From positions 1 through 64,000 of the forward strand of contig CAILSO010000055.1 of assembly GCA_903836945.1 (NCBI GenBank): 64,000 nucleotides of DNA, in the 5' to 3' direction. Below the pieces are notes generated by a model that was not told the DNA's origin, made no database searches, and worked only from the letters and a program-made list of their open reading frames with translations. Made by a program: the position numbers and the translations under genes. The DNA is from an uncultured Actinomycetes bacterium (GTDB lineage: Bacteria; Actinomycetota; Actinomycetes; Nanopelagicales; Nanopelagicaceae). Below, one piece after another: positions 32,689 through 41,936 of this stretch; positions within the stretch are counted from its first letter, which is position 1, and each line of letters opens with the position of its first letter.

Positions 32689-34076
32689 TGAATTCAAATC
32701 TCTATGCTTTGATTGGTCTTGGGGTTGCCGTCTCATTCATCATGGCCCTCAAAGGTTTATCAGCACCGAAATCTGCTAGGCGCGGAAATCTAATTGGCGC
32801 CACCGGAGCCACAATTGCAACTGTTGTAGTTTTCTTTGATCCAAGTAGCACTAAGCACCACAACACAGGACTGATCTTGGCAGCGATTGCCTTTGGAGTT
32901 TTGGTCGGAGTCCCTGCAGCACGCAAAATTCAGATGACACAAATGCCACAACTTGTCGCCTTATTTAATGGTGTCGGTGGTGGCGCAGCTGCCTTGGTTG
33001 CAACGGTTGAGTATTTAAATCTAAGTTCTGAAGGCAAACCATCTACTGCAAATATTGTTGCAACAGTCTTTACTGTAATTGTTGGTTGTACTTCATTTGC
33101 TGGTTCGGTAATTACCTTCTTAAAACTTCAAGAGTTGATGACAACTCGCCCCGTTATTTTCCCTGGTGGGCGCTTTGTAATCGCAGCAACCTTGGCTGGC
33201 GTGCTTGCTACCGGTGGTTGGACCATTGCTTCTGGTGGAAATACCCCATTGTTAGTAATGGGTGGGCTCTCCCTTCTATTTGGTGTTCTCTTCGTACTTC
33301 CAGTTGGCGGCGCAGATGTTCCGATTGTTATCTCACTTCTAAATGCATTCACCGGTTTAACTGTGGCGGCAAGTGGTTACGTTCTTCAGTCAACGCTGTT
33401 AATTGTTGCCGGAACTTTGGTCGGCGCATCAGGAACTATTCTCACCAGACTTATGGCGCAAGCAATGGGCCGTTCATTATTTGGAACCCTATTTGGAGCC
33501 TTCACCGCAAAGCCACAAGCAGCAGTCGGTGCCAGTGAAGTGCGACCAGTTAAATCTGGATCACCTGATGATGTTGCAATCTTGCTTAACTATGCCTCAC
33601 GAGTTGTGATCGTCCCGGGTTTTGGTTTAGCGGTTGCGCAAGCACAACACACGGTTCGGGAATTAGCTGATTTACTTTCAACTAAAGGCGTGGAGGTTGC
33701 TTATGGCATCCACCCAGTTGCTGGACGTATGCCGGGCCATATGAATGTTTTGCTTGCCGAAGCAAATGTTCCGTACGAACAATTAGTGGAAATGGAAGAG
33801 ATCAACCCAACTTTCCCACAAACCGATGTGGTTCTAGTAGTTGGTGCAAATGACGTGGTCAACCCGGCAGCTAAAACAACGCCAGGCTGTCCTATCTATG
33901 GAATGCCGATTCTTGATGTTGCCAGCGCAGGAAATGTAATTTTTCTAAAGCGTTCGATGCGCCCAGGTTTTGCGGGTATCGAAAATGATCTTCTTTACGA
34001 TGCAAAAACCACGCTTTTGTTTGGTGACGCGAAGGATTCACTTACAAAGGTTGTTAGCGCCCTTAAAAACCTTTGA
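32688..34076 (+). CDS. pntB: NAD(P) transhydrogenase subunit beta
   Basis: HPVAGRMPGHMNVLLAEANVPY; VVGANDVVNPAAKT. Confidence 0.95.
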   Translation: MNSNLYALIGLGVAVSFIMALKGLSAPKSARRGNLIGATGATIATVVVFFDPSSTKHHNTGLILAAIAFGVLVGVPAARKIQMTQMPQLVALFNGVGGGAAALVATVEYLNLSSEGKPSTANIVATVFTVIVGCTSFAGSVITFLKLQELMTTRPVIFPGGRFVIAATLAGVLATGGWTIASGGNTPLLVMGGLSLLFGVLFVLPVGGADVPIVISLLNAFTGLTVAASGYVLQSTLLIVAGTLVGASGTILTRLMAQAMGRSLFGTLFGAFTAKPQAAVGASEVRPVKSGSPDDVAILLNYASRVVIVPGFGLAVAQAQHTVRELADLLSTKGVEVAYGIHPVAGRMPGHMNVLLAEANVPYEQLVEMEEINPTFPQTDVVLVVGANDVVNPAAKTTPGCPIYGMPILDVASAGNVIFLKRSMRPGFAGIENDLLYDAKTTLLFGDAKDSLTKVVSALKNL

Positions 34077-34077
34077 G

Positions 34078-35130
34078 TTAATTTCCTTCAACAACATCGG
34101 TTGGGGCGCCATGAACATTTCGGACATCTCCGCCTAGCTTTGCACCGATGCCACCGCGTTGTAATGGTTTCTTGGCAACTTGATGTTCGGCTGGAACCGT
34201 GCCCAGCAATCCCTTTTGGAAATCATCGAATGCCTTCAAGACTTCTGCCTTGGTATTCATAACGAAGGGCCCCATCCAAGCGACGGTCTCGCGAATTGGT
34301 TCGCCACCTAAAATCAAAACATCCATTTGTGGTGAACGCGATTCTTGGCTTTGATCGGCGCGGATTAGCAAATTATCGCCATCGGTCAGAACAGCTAATT
34401 GTCCGAAGTGAATTGGTTGAGAATTATCACCAATTGTTCCGTGACCATTTAGTGTGTAAACCAGAGCGTTGTAATTTTTCTTCCACGGGATGCGAAGTTC
34501 GGCTCCGGGTGCGATTGTTGCGTGAACCATCGTCATCGGAGTTTGGGTTGAACCTGGTCCAACATGGCCAGCAACTTCACCGGCAATAACTCTAAGCAGC
34601 GCGCCACCATCGTGAGAGGCAAGTAGCGCAACTTCGGATGCTCTTAGATCCTGATAGCCAGGTGTTGCCCATTTCTTAGCTGCTGGCAGGTTTACCCACA
34701 ATTGGAAACCATGAAATAGACCACCACTCATAACCAAATGTTCTGGCGGAGTTTCAATATGCAAAATTCCAGCACCAGCAGTCATCCACTGCGTATCGCC
34801 ATTTGTAATTGTTCCGCCGCCGCCATGATTATCTTTGTGATCGAAGATGCCATCAATAATGTAAGTAACGGTTTCAAAACCTCGGTGTGGGTGCCATGGA
34901 GTTCCCTTTGGTTCACCTGGGGCATATTCAACTTCGCCCATTTGATCTAAGTGAATGAATGGATCGAGATCTGCTAAATCAACTCCGGCAAATGCCCGGC
35001 GAACTGGGAAACCTTCGCCCTCGAAACCTTGTGGCGCAGTAGTAACACTTTTGACGCGGCGAGTCTTGGCCGATGGGTCAGCAACAACCCGAGGAAGGAC
35101 GGTGATATCTGCAACTGTTACTGCTGGCAC
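34078..35130 (-). CDS. Pirin family protein
   Basis: PHRGFETVTYIIDG; TQWMTAGAGILHIE. Confidence 0.92.
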   Translation of the reverse strand: MPAVTVADITVLPRVVADPSAKTRRVKSVTTAPQGFEGEGFPVRRAFAGVDLADLDPFIHLDQMGEVEYAPGEPKGTPWHPHRGFETVTYIIDGIFDHKDNHGGGGTITNGDTQWMTAGAGILHIETPPEHLVMSGGLFHGFQLWVNLPAAKKWATPGYQDLRASEVALLASHDGGALLRVIAGEVAGHVGPGSTQTPMTMVHATIAPGAELRIPWKKNYNALVYTLNGHGTIGDNSQPIHFGQLAVLTDGDNLLIRADQSQESRSPQMDVLILGGEPIRETVAWMGPFVMNTKAEVLKAFDDFQKGLLGTVPAEHQVAKKPLQRGGIGAKLGGDVRNVHGAPTDVVEGN

Positions 35131-35294
35131 TTTTGGCCTCCGGCTCGATCGTGTTAACGGCTAATTCACAGGTCTTCTTGAAGCTAGGTATCAAACAGTA
35201 ATTGACGGTTCAACGACTGTAATCCTAGAACCAAAATATAAGGAAATCTATTCCGCCCCCTAGTTCGCCCCACTTTTCGCAATAGACTTGCAAG

Positions 35295-36158
35295 ATGAAG
35301 ATGGAAGATCTAATCCTTAGCGACGGGCGAAAACTCAACCTACTCGTTGGAAGTGGCACAAGCGATCACGCGGTCATCTTCCATCACGGAACTCCCTCTT
35401 GCGCTGTAGCTTGGATCGAAGAGATTGAGTACTTGGATTCAATCAACGTAAAAGCGATTGCATATTCCAGAGCCGGCTATCACACCAGTGATCGCAAATT
35501 AGGGCGCGGCGTTGTCGATGTAAATCCTGATATCGAGGAAATCCTCAAGAAATTTGCGATCAAAAGTTTTACCGCAATTGGCTGGTCTGGTGGCGGACCT
35601 CACGCACTTGCAAATGGTCTTATGCCTGAGTGTAAAAGCGTAATCGTCTTGGCTGGAGTGGGACCTTACGGAAAATCAGATTTAGATTTCTTAGCAGGTA
35701 TGGGTCAAGATAATCACGAAGAATTTGGTGCCGCTCTTGCCGGATTAGATACATTGGAAAAGTGGATGGATGTTAACGCCGCTGCCCTCAAAACAATCAC
35801 CGGTGAAGATTTGCGAAATACCGATGGCAACCTCTTCTCAACAAATGATCGCAAGCTAATGAAAGATCTGACTTATTCGGAAAATGTGGCAAAAAATTTC
35901 CGTGATTCATTATCGGTCTCATATGATGGCTGGATCGATGATGATCTAGTTTTCATCAAGGATTGGGGCTTTGAGCTAAGTTCGATTAAGAAGCCGGTAA
36001 CAATTTTTCAAGGCGACGAGGACTTGATGGTTCCGGTAGCTCATGGTCAGTGGTTACTTAAGAATTTACCAAGTGCAAAAATCGTACTTCTTCCCGGCTT
36101 TGGCCATATGGGGCTCTTTGGCAGCAACCGCGATGAAATTATGGCCGAGGTTAAATAG
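35295..36158 (+). CDS. Alpha/beta hydrolase
   Basis: HHGTPS; GWSGGGPHALA; FQGDEDLMVP; PGFGHMG. Confidence 0.85.
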   Translation: MKMEDLILSDGRKLNLLVGSGTSDHAVIFHHGTPSCAVAWIEEIEYLDSINVKAIAYSRAGYHTSDRKLGRGVVDVNPDIEEILKKFAIKSFTAIGWSGGGPHALANGLMPECKSVIVLAGVGPYGKSDLDFLAGMGQDNHEEFGAALAGLDTLEKWMDVNAAALKTITGEDLRNTDGNLFSTNDRKLMKDLTYSENVAKNFRDSLSVSYDGWIDDDLVFIKDWGFELSSIKKPVTIFQGDEDLMVPVAHGQWLLKNLPSAKIVLLPGFGHMGLFGSNRDEIMAEVK

Positions 36159-36175
36159 TTGGGGCTAAATAGTTG
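36152..36175. repeat. 14-bp-period duplication of a gene 3' end (taaatagttg at 36152 and 36166)
   Basis: First copy contains the upstream TAG stop; second supplies the TTG start at 36173. Confidence 0.8.
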
Positions 36176-36841
36176 AAATTAAATGGCCAGCATAAGTTTA
36201 AGAAGTTAACAGGTGCGCTGACTCTTCTAGCTCTTCTAACACTTCTTACAAGTTGTGGCCTGCCATCTGGCAATCAAAAACCTGATGATTCAAAGGTTCG
36301 TGATGGCATAAAACTTCTAGTAACGTCATTCGAACGTGGACACACCAAGCTCATAAATTGGAACGATGCGAAAGTAAAAGCCCAAATTAATCGGCCGATT
36401 CCATCTGGTTTTGCAACAGAGGCGGGTTGGAATATTAAGTGGCCCAACTATTCACAAGGTGAATTGCCATATGTGGTTATTCCATGGGCGGTTATAGGTC
36501 AATATCCGACTAAGTACGCATTAGATGGCAGTTTTTATGATGGTGGCAAAATAGTTCCAGCTGCAGTTGGACTACAGATTGCCAAAATCCAACAGGCTAA
36601 CTTCCAAAACGGTGATGAGTTTTTCGCAGCAACTGTCAGGCAACGCTTTTCAAGTAAAGATCCAACCTGGCTGATCTATACATCTGTCCCGTACCTACCT
36701 GTCACCGACAATGCTTATGGCTTTGCTCATATAACAAATGGGGTTTGGAAGATAATGGATTTTGGTACTGCGACTGTTGGATGTGGCCTAGTGCCACAAG
36801 CTGTACAAAGCGAATTTGGATTTACTTGCCCAAGTAACTAA
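36173..36841 (+). CDS. Putative lipoprotein of unknown function
   Basis: Lipobox LLTSCGLPSG after hydrophobic N-terminus. Confidence 0.65.
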   Translation: MKLNGQHKFKKLTGALTLLALLTLLTSCGLPSGNQKPDDSKVRDGIKLLVTSFERGHTKLINWNDAKVKAQINRPIPSGFATEAGWNIKWPNYSQGELPYVVIPWAVIGQYPTKYALDGSFYDGGKIVPAAVGLQIAKIQQANFQNGDEFFAATVRQRFSSKDPTWLIYTSVPYLPVTDNAYGFAHITNGVWKIMDFGTATVGCGLVPQAVQSEFGFTCPSN

Positions 36842-38030
36842 TTGGATCCTTGGCAAAACTATCGCGGCAGCCATCCATACAGAAGTAATACTTTTTTCCT
36901 TCGTATTCATACATAGCAGCGGCGTCAACTTTGCGCACCTGCATACCGCAGACCAAATCCTTGGCAAATTCCGAATCATCTCCACTAATAGAATTCTTTT
37001 TAGAAGTGCGCACTAAGTAGAAAACCACTGCCAGAATAAGCAGCGCCGCTAGATTTAAGATGGTGGTCGCATTTAATCCAATATGACTTGTGACTACCGA
37101 AAGTTTTCCTCGTGCTGGAGACAACTTAAAAAGATTAAAGATAAATTGGGTCACTAGCCCGCTTAGACTCATCACAAACCAAAAAGTTAAAGTCAGGCGA
37201 AGGGCGACCAGGTTTCCATAATATTTACGATAGATAAGTACAAGTGGGAGCGCCACTAAATCTGCAAATATGAAACTCACCGTGCCGCCAAAGCTAATCC
37301 CGTTATGCCAAAGCGCGGCGGCCATAGGGACGTTACCTACCGAGCAGACAAAACTTATGAAGGCTATAAGTGGTGCAATAACCACATTCTCAATTGAAGA
37401 AAATATGCCATGCCCAGTTAGAAAGAGACGTTGCCAAATTGATACGGGTACTAAGGCAGTAGCAAGGCCGGCAATTAAAAATCCAACGATGAGCTCGGTT
37501 CTCATCATCGTGAAATCACCGATTGTGTAACCAGCGGCATCGGCTAGCGATGCTCGGCCCACTTGGCTTTCACTTGAACTTTGAGACTCTTCAACCCTTA
37601 TTGAATTTAGTAATTTCTTTGAGACTAAACGAGGAAGCAAGAACCACAGCAGCAAGATCATAAAGGCGCCACCAATAAATTCTGCCGCTGCAAATTGCCA
37701 CCCAATTAAGATCCAGAGGACTAGACCAAGTTCGATAACCAAATTGGTACTTGCGAATGCGAAAATCATTGAGGTGGTGAAGTCGGCTCCCCTAAAAAAT
37801 AGCGTTTTACCAAGCGCCGTTGCAGCATATGAACAAGATGAGCTGACCATGCCAAAGAATGATGCTTTTGCAACTGACTTAGCAGAATGGTCGCCAAGAG
37901 CATTGCGCATCTGATTTTTTGAAACAAATGCCTGAATTAAGCCAGAAAGAACAAAGCCAAAGACTAGCGCCCAAAAAGTGTCAAAGAACATCCACCAACT
38001 CATCTGCAAACCTGAGAGAAAATTATGCAT
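36822..38030 (-). CDS. Permease (DUF318/ArsP-like) with C-terminal YHS-like metal-binding domain
   Basis: Multi-TM; GMVSSSCSYAATALGKTLF; C-terminal DLVCGMQV...YEYEGKKYYFCMDGCRDSFAKDP. Confidence 0.85.
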   Translation of the reverse strand: MHNFLSGLQMSWWMFFDTFWALVFGFVLSGLIQAFVSKNQMRNALGDHSAKSVAKASFFGMVSSSCSYAATALGKTLFFRGADFTTSMIFAFASTNLVIELGLVLWILIGWQFAAAEFIGGAFMILLLWFLLPRLVSKKLLNSIRVEESQSSSESQVGRASLADAAGYTIGDFTMMRTELIVGFLIAGLATALVPVSIWQRLFLTGHGIFSSIENVVIAPLIAFISFVCSVGNVPMAAALWHNGISFGGTVSFIFADLVALPLVLIYRKYYGNLVALRLTLTFWFVMSLSGLVTQFIFNLFKLSPARGKLSVVTSHIGLNATTILNLAALLILAVVFYLVRTSKKNSISGDDSEFAKDLVCGMQVRKVDAAAMYEYEGKKYYFCMDGCRDSFAKDPISYLGK

Positions 38031-39195
38031 TTGCTAATACCTCTGCACTTACTCGACCATCATGCCACTTCGAAACAAAAGCTATTCCTGCTTGGATCTG
38101 ATTGGGATCTATTTCAAGGGTGCGAAGTATTTGCTCCAAATTTTCAGGATTTACCTCTGTTACTGGCGGGAGTGGTTGGTCCTTATAAAAAACTTCCTCG
38201 ATATGAGTTAAAACCATTCGACCTGCTGCCATAGCTTCTAGGGCGAGTACTCCGGCAACACCTACAAATTGATCGATCACGACATCAGCTTTTGCAATGA
38301 GAGCTGGTACCTCATTATTAGAAACCGACTCGGTATATATTCTTTCGATTGTGCCCTCTTTATGTAATTTATCCAAGATCGGTTCAATAATGTTTGCTGA
38401 TTTAATCCAAGAACTGCTTGGTAGATAAAGGATTCTTAATTTGCTGTTCGAAGTAGTTACTGGATGAGTGGCTGCGATTGAATTAAATTTTGCAAAATCT
38501 ATTACTACAGGTAGCCACTTAGCGCCTGGGGCATCATGAAGTAGATCTGGCGTCGTAACAAAATATGGGATTCCAGCTTCTTTCAGGGCTGGAATGGCGG
38601 CTCGGTTTTGAGCCGACCGAGTGCGTAATTTTTCTAAATCAGCCCCACCATCTTTAAAAGGAGAATACTTATTGGTGGCGATATGAAAATCGACATCACG
38701 GATATCGCTGCCATGAAAAATGGCTCCCACTTTTTTCCCGTATTTCTTAAATTTAGCTAAGTCGGCGACGCCATCAAATGAGGTAAATCCATTATGAGAT
38801 TTAAGTCCGACGATTGGATTTAAAGATTCAAGAAAGATGTCAGAGTACTTTGCGACTACTTCTACGCCGCGAGCCTCTCGTGCCTTATAACCAATCCAAT
38901 TCTTGCGATCCAATTTAATGTCGGCATCAAATAGTTCTGGTCCGCCACTTAAAATTCGCATCGAATCACCAGGGATACCTAAGGACCTGGCTAGCGCTGC
39001 GATCCACCCGGTTGCCTGGCCAGCAGAATTTGTTGGACCAATCAAGAAGTTACGAGGAATGGATTTGGATTTTCTTGCAGAATTCCAAACTTTAAGCGTT
39101 GCTACTTTCTCATCGCGCCAATCCAGGAACTGCTTCTTTTTTTCATACTTCCATCCCATATCCAAAGTATGGCACCGTTGAACTATTACTCTCAT
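38023..39195 (-). CDS. Putative glycosyltransferase (GT-B-like); start uncertain
   Basis: IGPTNSAGQATGWIAALARSLG; IYLPSSSWIKSANIIEPILDKL; VIDQFVGVAGVLALEAMAAGR. Confidence 0.7.
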   Translation of the reverse strand: MRVIVQRCHTLDMGWKYEKKKQFLDWRDEKVATLKVWNSARKSKSIPRNFLIGPTNSAGQATGWIAALARSLGIPGDSMRILSGGPELFDADIKLDRKNWIGYKAREARGVEVVAKYSDIFLESLNPIVGLKSHNGFTSFDGVADLAKFKKYGKKVGAIFHGSDIRDVDFHIATNKYSPFKDGGADLEKLRTRSAQNRAAIPALKEAGIPYFVTTPDLLHDAPGAKWLPVVIDFAKFNSIAATHPVTTSNSKLRILYLPSSSWIKSANIIEPILDKLHKEGTIERIYTESVSNNEVPALIAKADVVIDQFVGVAGVLALEAMAAGRMVLTHIEEVFYKDQPLPPVTEVNPENLEQILRTLEIDPNQIQAGIAFVSKWHDGRVSAEVLANA

Positions 39196-39231
39196 CCCGA
39201 AGTGGGGGAAAAGAGCTAAATAATTTAGCGA

Positions 39232-39561
39232 TTAAGGCTTGCGCAAGCTCTCATGGTCAACATCTTTAGTGCGTTCGTGAATTTTCCTAATTTGAAGTTC
39301 TAGGCTCTTCACTGCAATATCAAATGCGGCAAGGTCATTAAAGGCTGCACCTTCGGATCGCAAAAAAGGGCCGGCGCCGTGGGAGGTAAGAATCACTTCG
39401 TGTGAGCTCTTGCCATGATGTGGATTTTGTTCGTGGAGAACTTCAACTTTAATGCTCTCCAACTTAACGTTAAATCTAGATAGCGCCTTTAATTTCTCTT
39501 CTGTGATTCCACGAAAATCTTCGGCTAAGGTGACATTTCTGGCGTGAATCACAATCTCCAT
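39232..39561 (-). CDS. hpf: Ribosome hibernation promoting factor, short single-domain form
   Basis: MEIVIHARNVTLAEDFRGITEEKL...FNDLAAFDIAVKSLELQIRKIHERTKD; stops after 109 aa. Confidence 0.85.
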   Translation of the reverse strand: MEIVIHARNVTLAEDFRGITEEKLKALSRFNVKLESIKVEVLHEQNPHHGKSSHEVILTSHGAGPFLRSEGAAFNDLAAFDIAVKSLELQIRKIHERTKDVDHESLRKP

Positions 39562-39694
39562 GGCTTTCCTTTCACAGGCTGCCGACTGCAGTTACTTGAT
39601 CTTAATGTTTGGACTGATTAACTTTCAATAGATGGGTTAACCAGCCCAAATCTCATCTTTAGCTAGCTGCTTGCTGGTCTTACTTTCTTAGGTG

Positions 39695-39730
39695 CTTGAT
39701 TGATTTCTTGATTGATTTCTTGATTGATTG
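39695..39730. repeat. 12-bp tandem repeat x3 (cttgattgattt)
   Basis: 39695-39706, 39707-39718, 39719-39730 (last base differs). Confidence 0.9.
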
Positions 39731-39736
39731 ATTGCT

Positions 39737-40048
39737 TTACTTCATTGCCTTTACGCGCATCTTGCGCACGCGCTTCTTTGCTGGGCTCTTCTTGGCGGCC
39801 ACCTTCTTGGTTGTAGCCTTTTTTACTGCAGCCTTCTTAACGGCAGCCTTCTTAGCGGTTGCCTTCTTAGCCGTAGCGCGAACCTTTACAACTTTAACCG
39901 GGGTAGTGCTTGCAGCATTCACGCTATTTGATGTGGCATCTGAACCGGTTGTGGCTGTGCCTGCTGCAAATGCAGTTGTAGGCAAGAATGCAGTTGTAGG
40001 TAAAACCAGTGCAGAGCTAACTGCTGCTGCGATAATAACTTTCTTCAT
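39737..40048 (-). CDS. Predicted exported Lys/Ala-rich H1-like small basic protein
   Basis: Signal peptide MKKVIIAAAVSSALVLPTTAFLPTTAFAA then AKKATAKKAAVKKAAVKKATTKKVAAKKSPAKKRVRKMRVKAMK. Confidence 0.7.
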   Translation of the reverse strand: MKKVIIAAAVSSALVLPTTAFLPTTAFAAGTATTGSDATSNSVNAASTTPVKVVKVRATAKKATAKKAAVKKAAVKKATTKKVAAKKSPAKKRVRKMRVKAMK

Positions 40049-40219
40049 ATTTATATTCCTTTTTCTTTTTGTTGTTTCACGAGGTCAGCATCTCTGCCTA
40101 GTGAAAGTGTTTTACTTTTCGGTAGAACGGGTGGAATATTGCCCGCAAGTGATACATACCCGCCTGACGCGATGGCAAAACTGTGAAATACACAGGCAAT
40201 TAATGGCAGACTTGGCGCC

Positions 40220-41143
40220 ATGACCAGTGCGCCTCAAACTAGCGGTTCCAATAACGCTGGTAAGTCGAGAGATAAGAACGCCTTCGCGCCGCAGATCCAA
40301 GTCTTTGAACCTCATCGCGCTTCTCTGCCGCCTCTTATCCCCTACCTTCGCGAATTCTGGCGCCGCCGGGTCTTTGCAAGTGAGCTTGCAAAATTTACAG
40401 ATAAGGCGGAGTACTTAGACTCTAAATTAGGAAAAGTTTGGTTAGTTCTAAATCCACTACTCCTAGCAATGATCTATTACTTATTAGTTACCGTTCTTAA
40501 GGGTGGCAAGCACAACAATGGCATAACAACCTTGGCTCATATCCTGATCGGTTTATTTACCTTCTATTTTGCCCAAACTTGTATTACATCTGGCGCACAA
40601 TCAATTACCAGTGGTGGTCGCCTTATTTTGAATCAAGCTTTTCCACGAGCACTGCTTCCATATTCAAGTTCCATCTCAGCTTTTCAACAATTCCTTCCAA
40701 CTATCCCGGTTTATATCTTTGTAATAATTATTGGAAAGCTGATGTATCCGGCAACGCAAGTTCCAGGTATAACTTGGCACTTTATTTGGGTTCCATTTAT
40801 CGTGGCGCTAGTTGGTATTACCGGATTTGGTTTGGCGCTGGCCTTTGCGACGATGAATGTTTACTTCCGTGATACCAATAAATTGCTGCAATATTTCATG
40901 CGTATCTGGCTTTACCTATCGCCAATTTTATGGCAACCGGAAATGCTCCATGGTTGGCATCGTGCGGTACTTTATTTAAACCCACTTGGTCCTACGCTCT
41001 CAGCAACAAGTCATATCTGGATCGATGGACTTGCCCCAAATCTTGCAGAGTGGATCGGCATGCTTTCATGGGCGCTACTTTCAATAGTTCTCGGTGGTTA
41101 CTTCTTTATCTCAAGGGAGCGCGACTTTGCGGTCAGAATCTAA
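40220..41143 (+). CDS. ABC-2 type polysaccharide/teichoic acid export permease
   Basis: LGKVWLVLNPLLLAMIYYLLV; followed by ATPase gene. Confidence 0.85.
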   Translation: MTSAPQTSGSNNAGKSRDKNAFAPQIQVFEPHRASLPPLIPYLREFWRRRVFASELAKFTDKAEYLDSKLGKVWLVLNPLLLAMIYYLLVTVLKGGKHNNGITTLAHILIGLFTFYFAQTCITSGAQSITSGGRLILNQAFPRALLPYSSSISAFQQFLPTIPVYIFVIIIGKLMYPATQVPGITWHFIWVPFIVALVGITGFGLALAFATMNVYFRDTNKLLQYFMRIWLYLSPILWQPEMLHGWHRAVLYLNPLGPTLSATSHIWIDGLAPNLAEWIGMLSWALLSIVLGGYFFISRERDFAVRI

Positions 41144-41936
41144 AGCGCCAATTGTTATGCCAGATGATCTGGCTATTCGAATTGAAGATCTTTCAATCAA
41201 ATACAAGATCAATGTCGATACCAAGCGCACCTTAAAGAACGCAGTTATGCGGGCCAGCAAAGGCGAACGTGTGCGGATGCGTACAGTTGAAGCAGTAAAA
41301 CATTTAACTCTCGATGTTCCTCACGGATCAGTTCTTGGAATTGTCGGCGCAAATGGCGCTGGTAAATCAACTTTGATGCGTTCGATCGCCGGAATTTTGC
41401 CCCCTACCGAGGGTCGCATAATTGTGAATGGAAAGATCTCAACGCTACTTGCACTAGGTGTTGGCTTTAACCCAGCCTTATCTGGTCGCGACAATATTAT
41501 TTTAGGTGGCTTGGCTTCTGGCTTGAGCCGTGAAGAAATTGAATCAAAGACCGATCAAATTGCAGAGTTTGCCGATTTGCCGGATGGCTTTATTGATATG
41601 CCAGTTCGCACATATTCCAGCGGTATGTATGGCCGAGTGGCCTTTAGCGTTGCGGTAAATATGACGCCAGATATTTTGCTACTAGATGAAGCGCTCTCTG
41701 CTGGCGATGCCTCCTTTAAAGAGAAATCTTTCACAAGAATGCGCGAGCTCTGCGAAGAGGCCCGGACAATTGTCATTGTTTCGCATGCGCTTGCCACAAT
41801 CAGCGAACTTTGCGACACCGCAATCTGGATGCACAAAGGAAATATGCTGGCGAAAGGTAAACCAGAAGAGATTGTTGATCAATATCTAAAGTTCTTAGAT
41901 GTTGGTACCCTTCCTTCCAACTTTGAGGATATGTAA
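41094..41936 (+). CDS. ABC polysaccharide/teichoic acid export ATPase (TagH/Wzt-like, no C-terminal extension); start possibly 41157
   Basis: GANGAGKSTLMRSIAGILPPTEG; YSSGMYGRVAFSVAV; LLLDEALSAGD. Confidence 0.9.
   Translation: MVTSLSQGSATLRSESKAPIVMPDDLAIRIEDLSIKYKINVDTKRTLKNAVMRASKGERVRMRTVEAVKHLTLDVPHGSVLGIVGANGAGKSTLMRSIAGILPPTEGRIIVNGKISTLLALGVGFNPALSGRDNIILGGLASGLSREEIESKTDQIAEFADLPDGFIDMPVRTYSSGMYGRVAFSVAVNMTPDILLLDEALSAGDASFKEKSFTRMRELCEEARTIVIVSHALATISELCDTAIWMHKGNMLAKGKPEEIVDQYLKFLDVGTLPSNFEDM

Noticed and set aside
39732-40223. 163-aa hydrophobic plus-strand ORF
   Set aside because: Antisense of the H1-like array; apparent TM segments come from reversed Lys/Ala codons.
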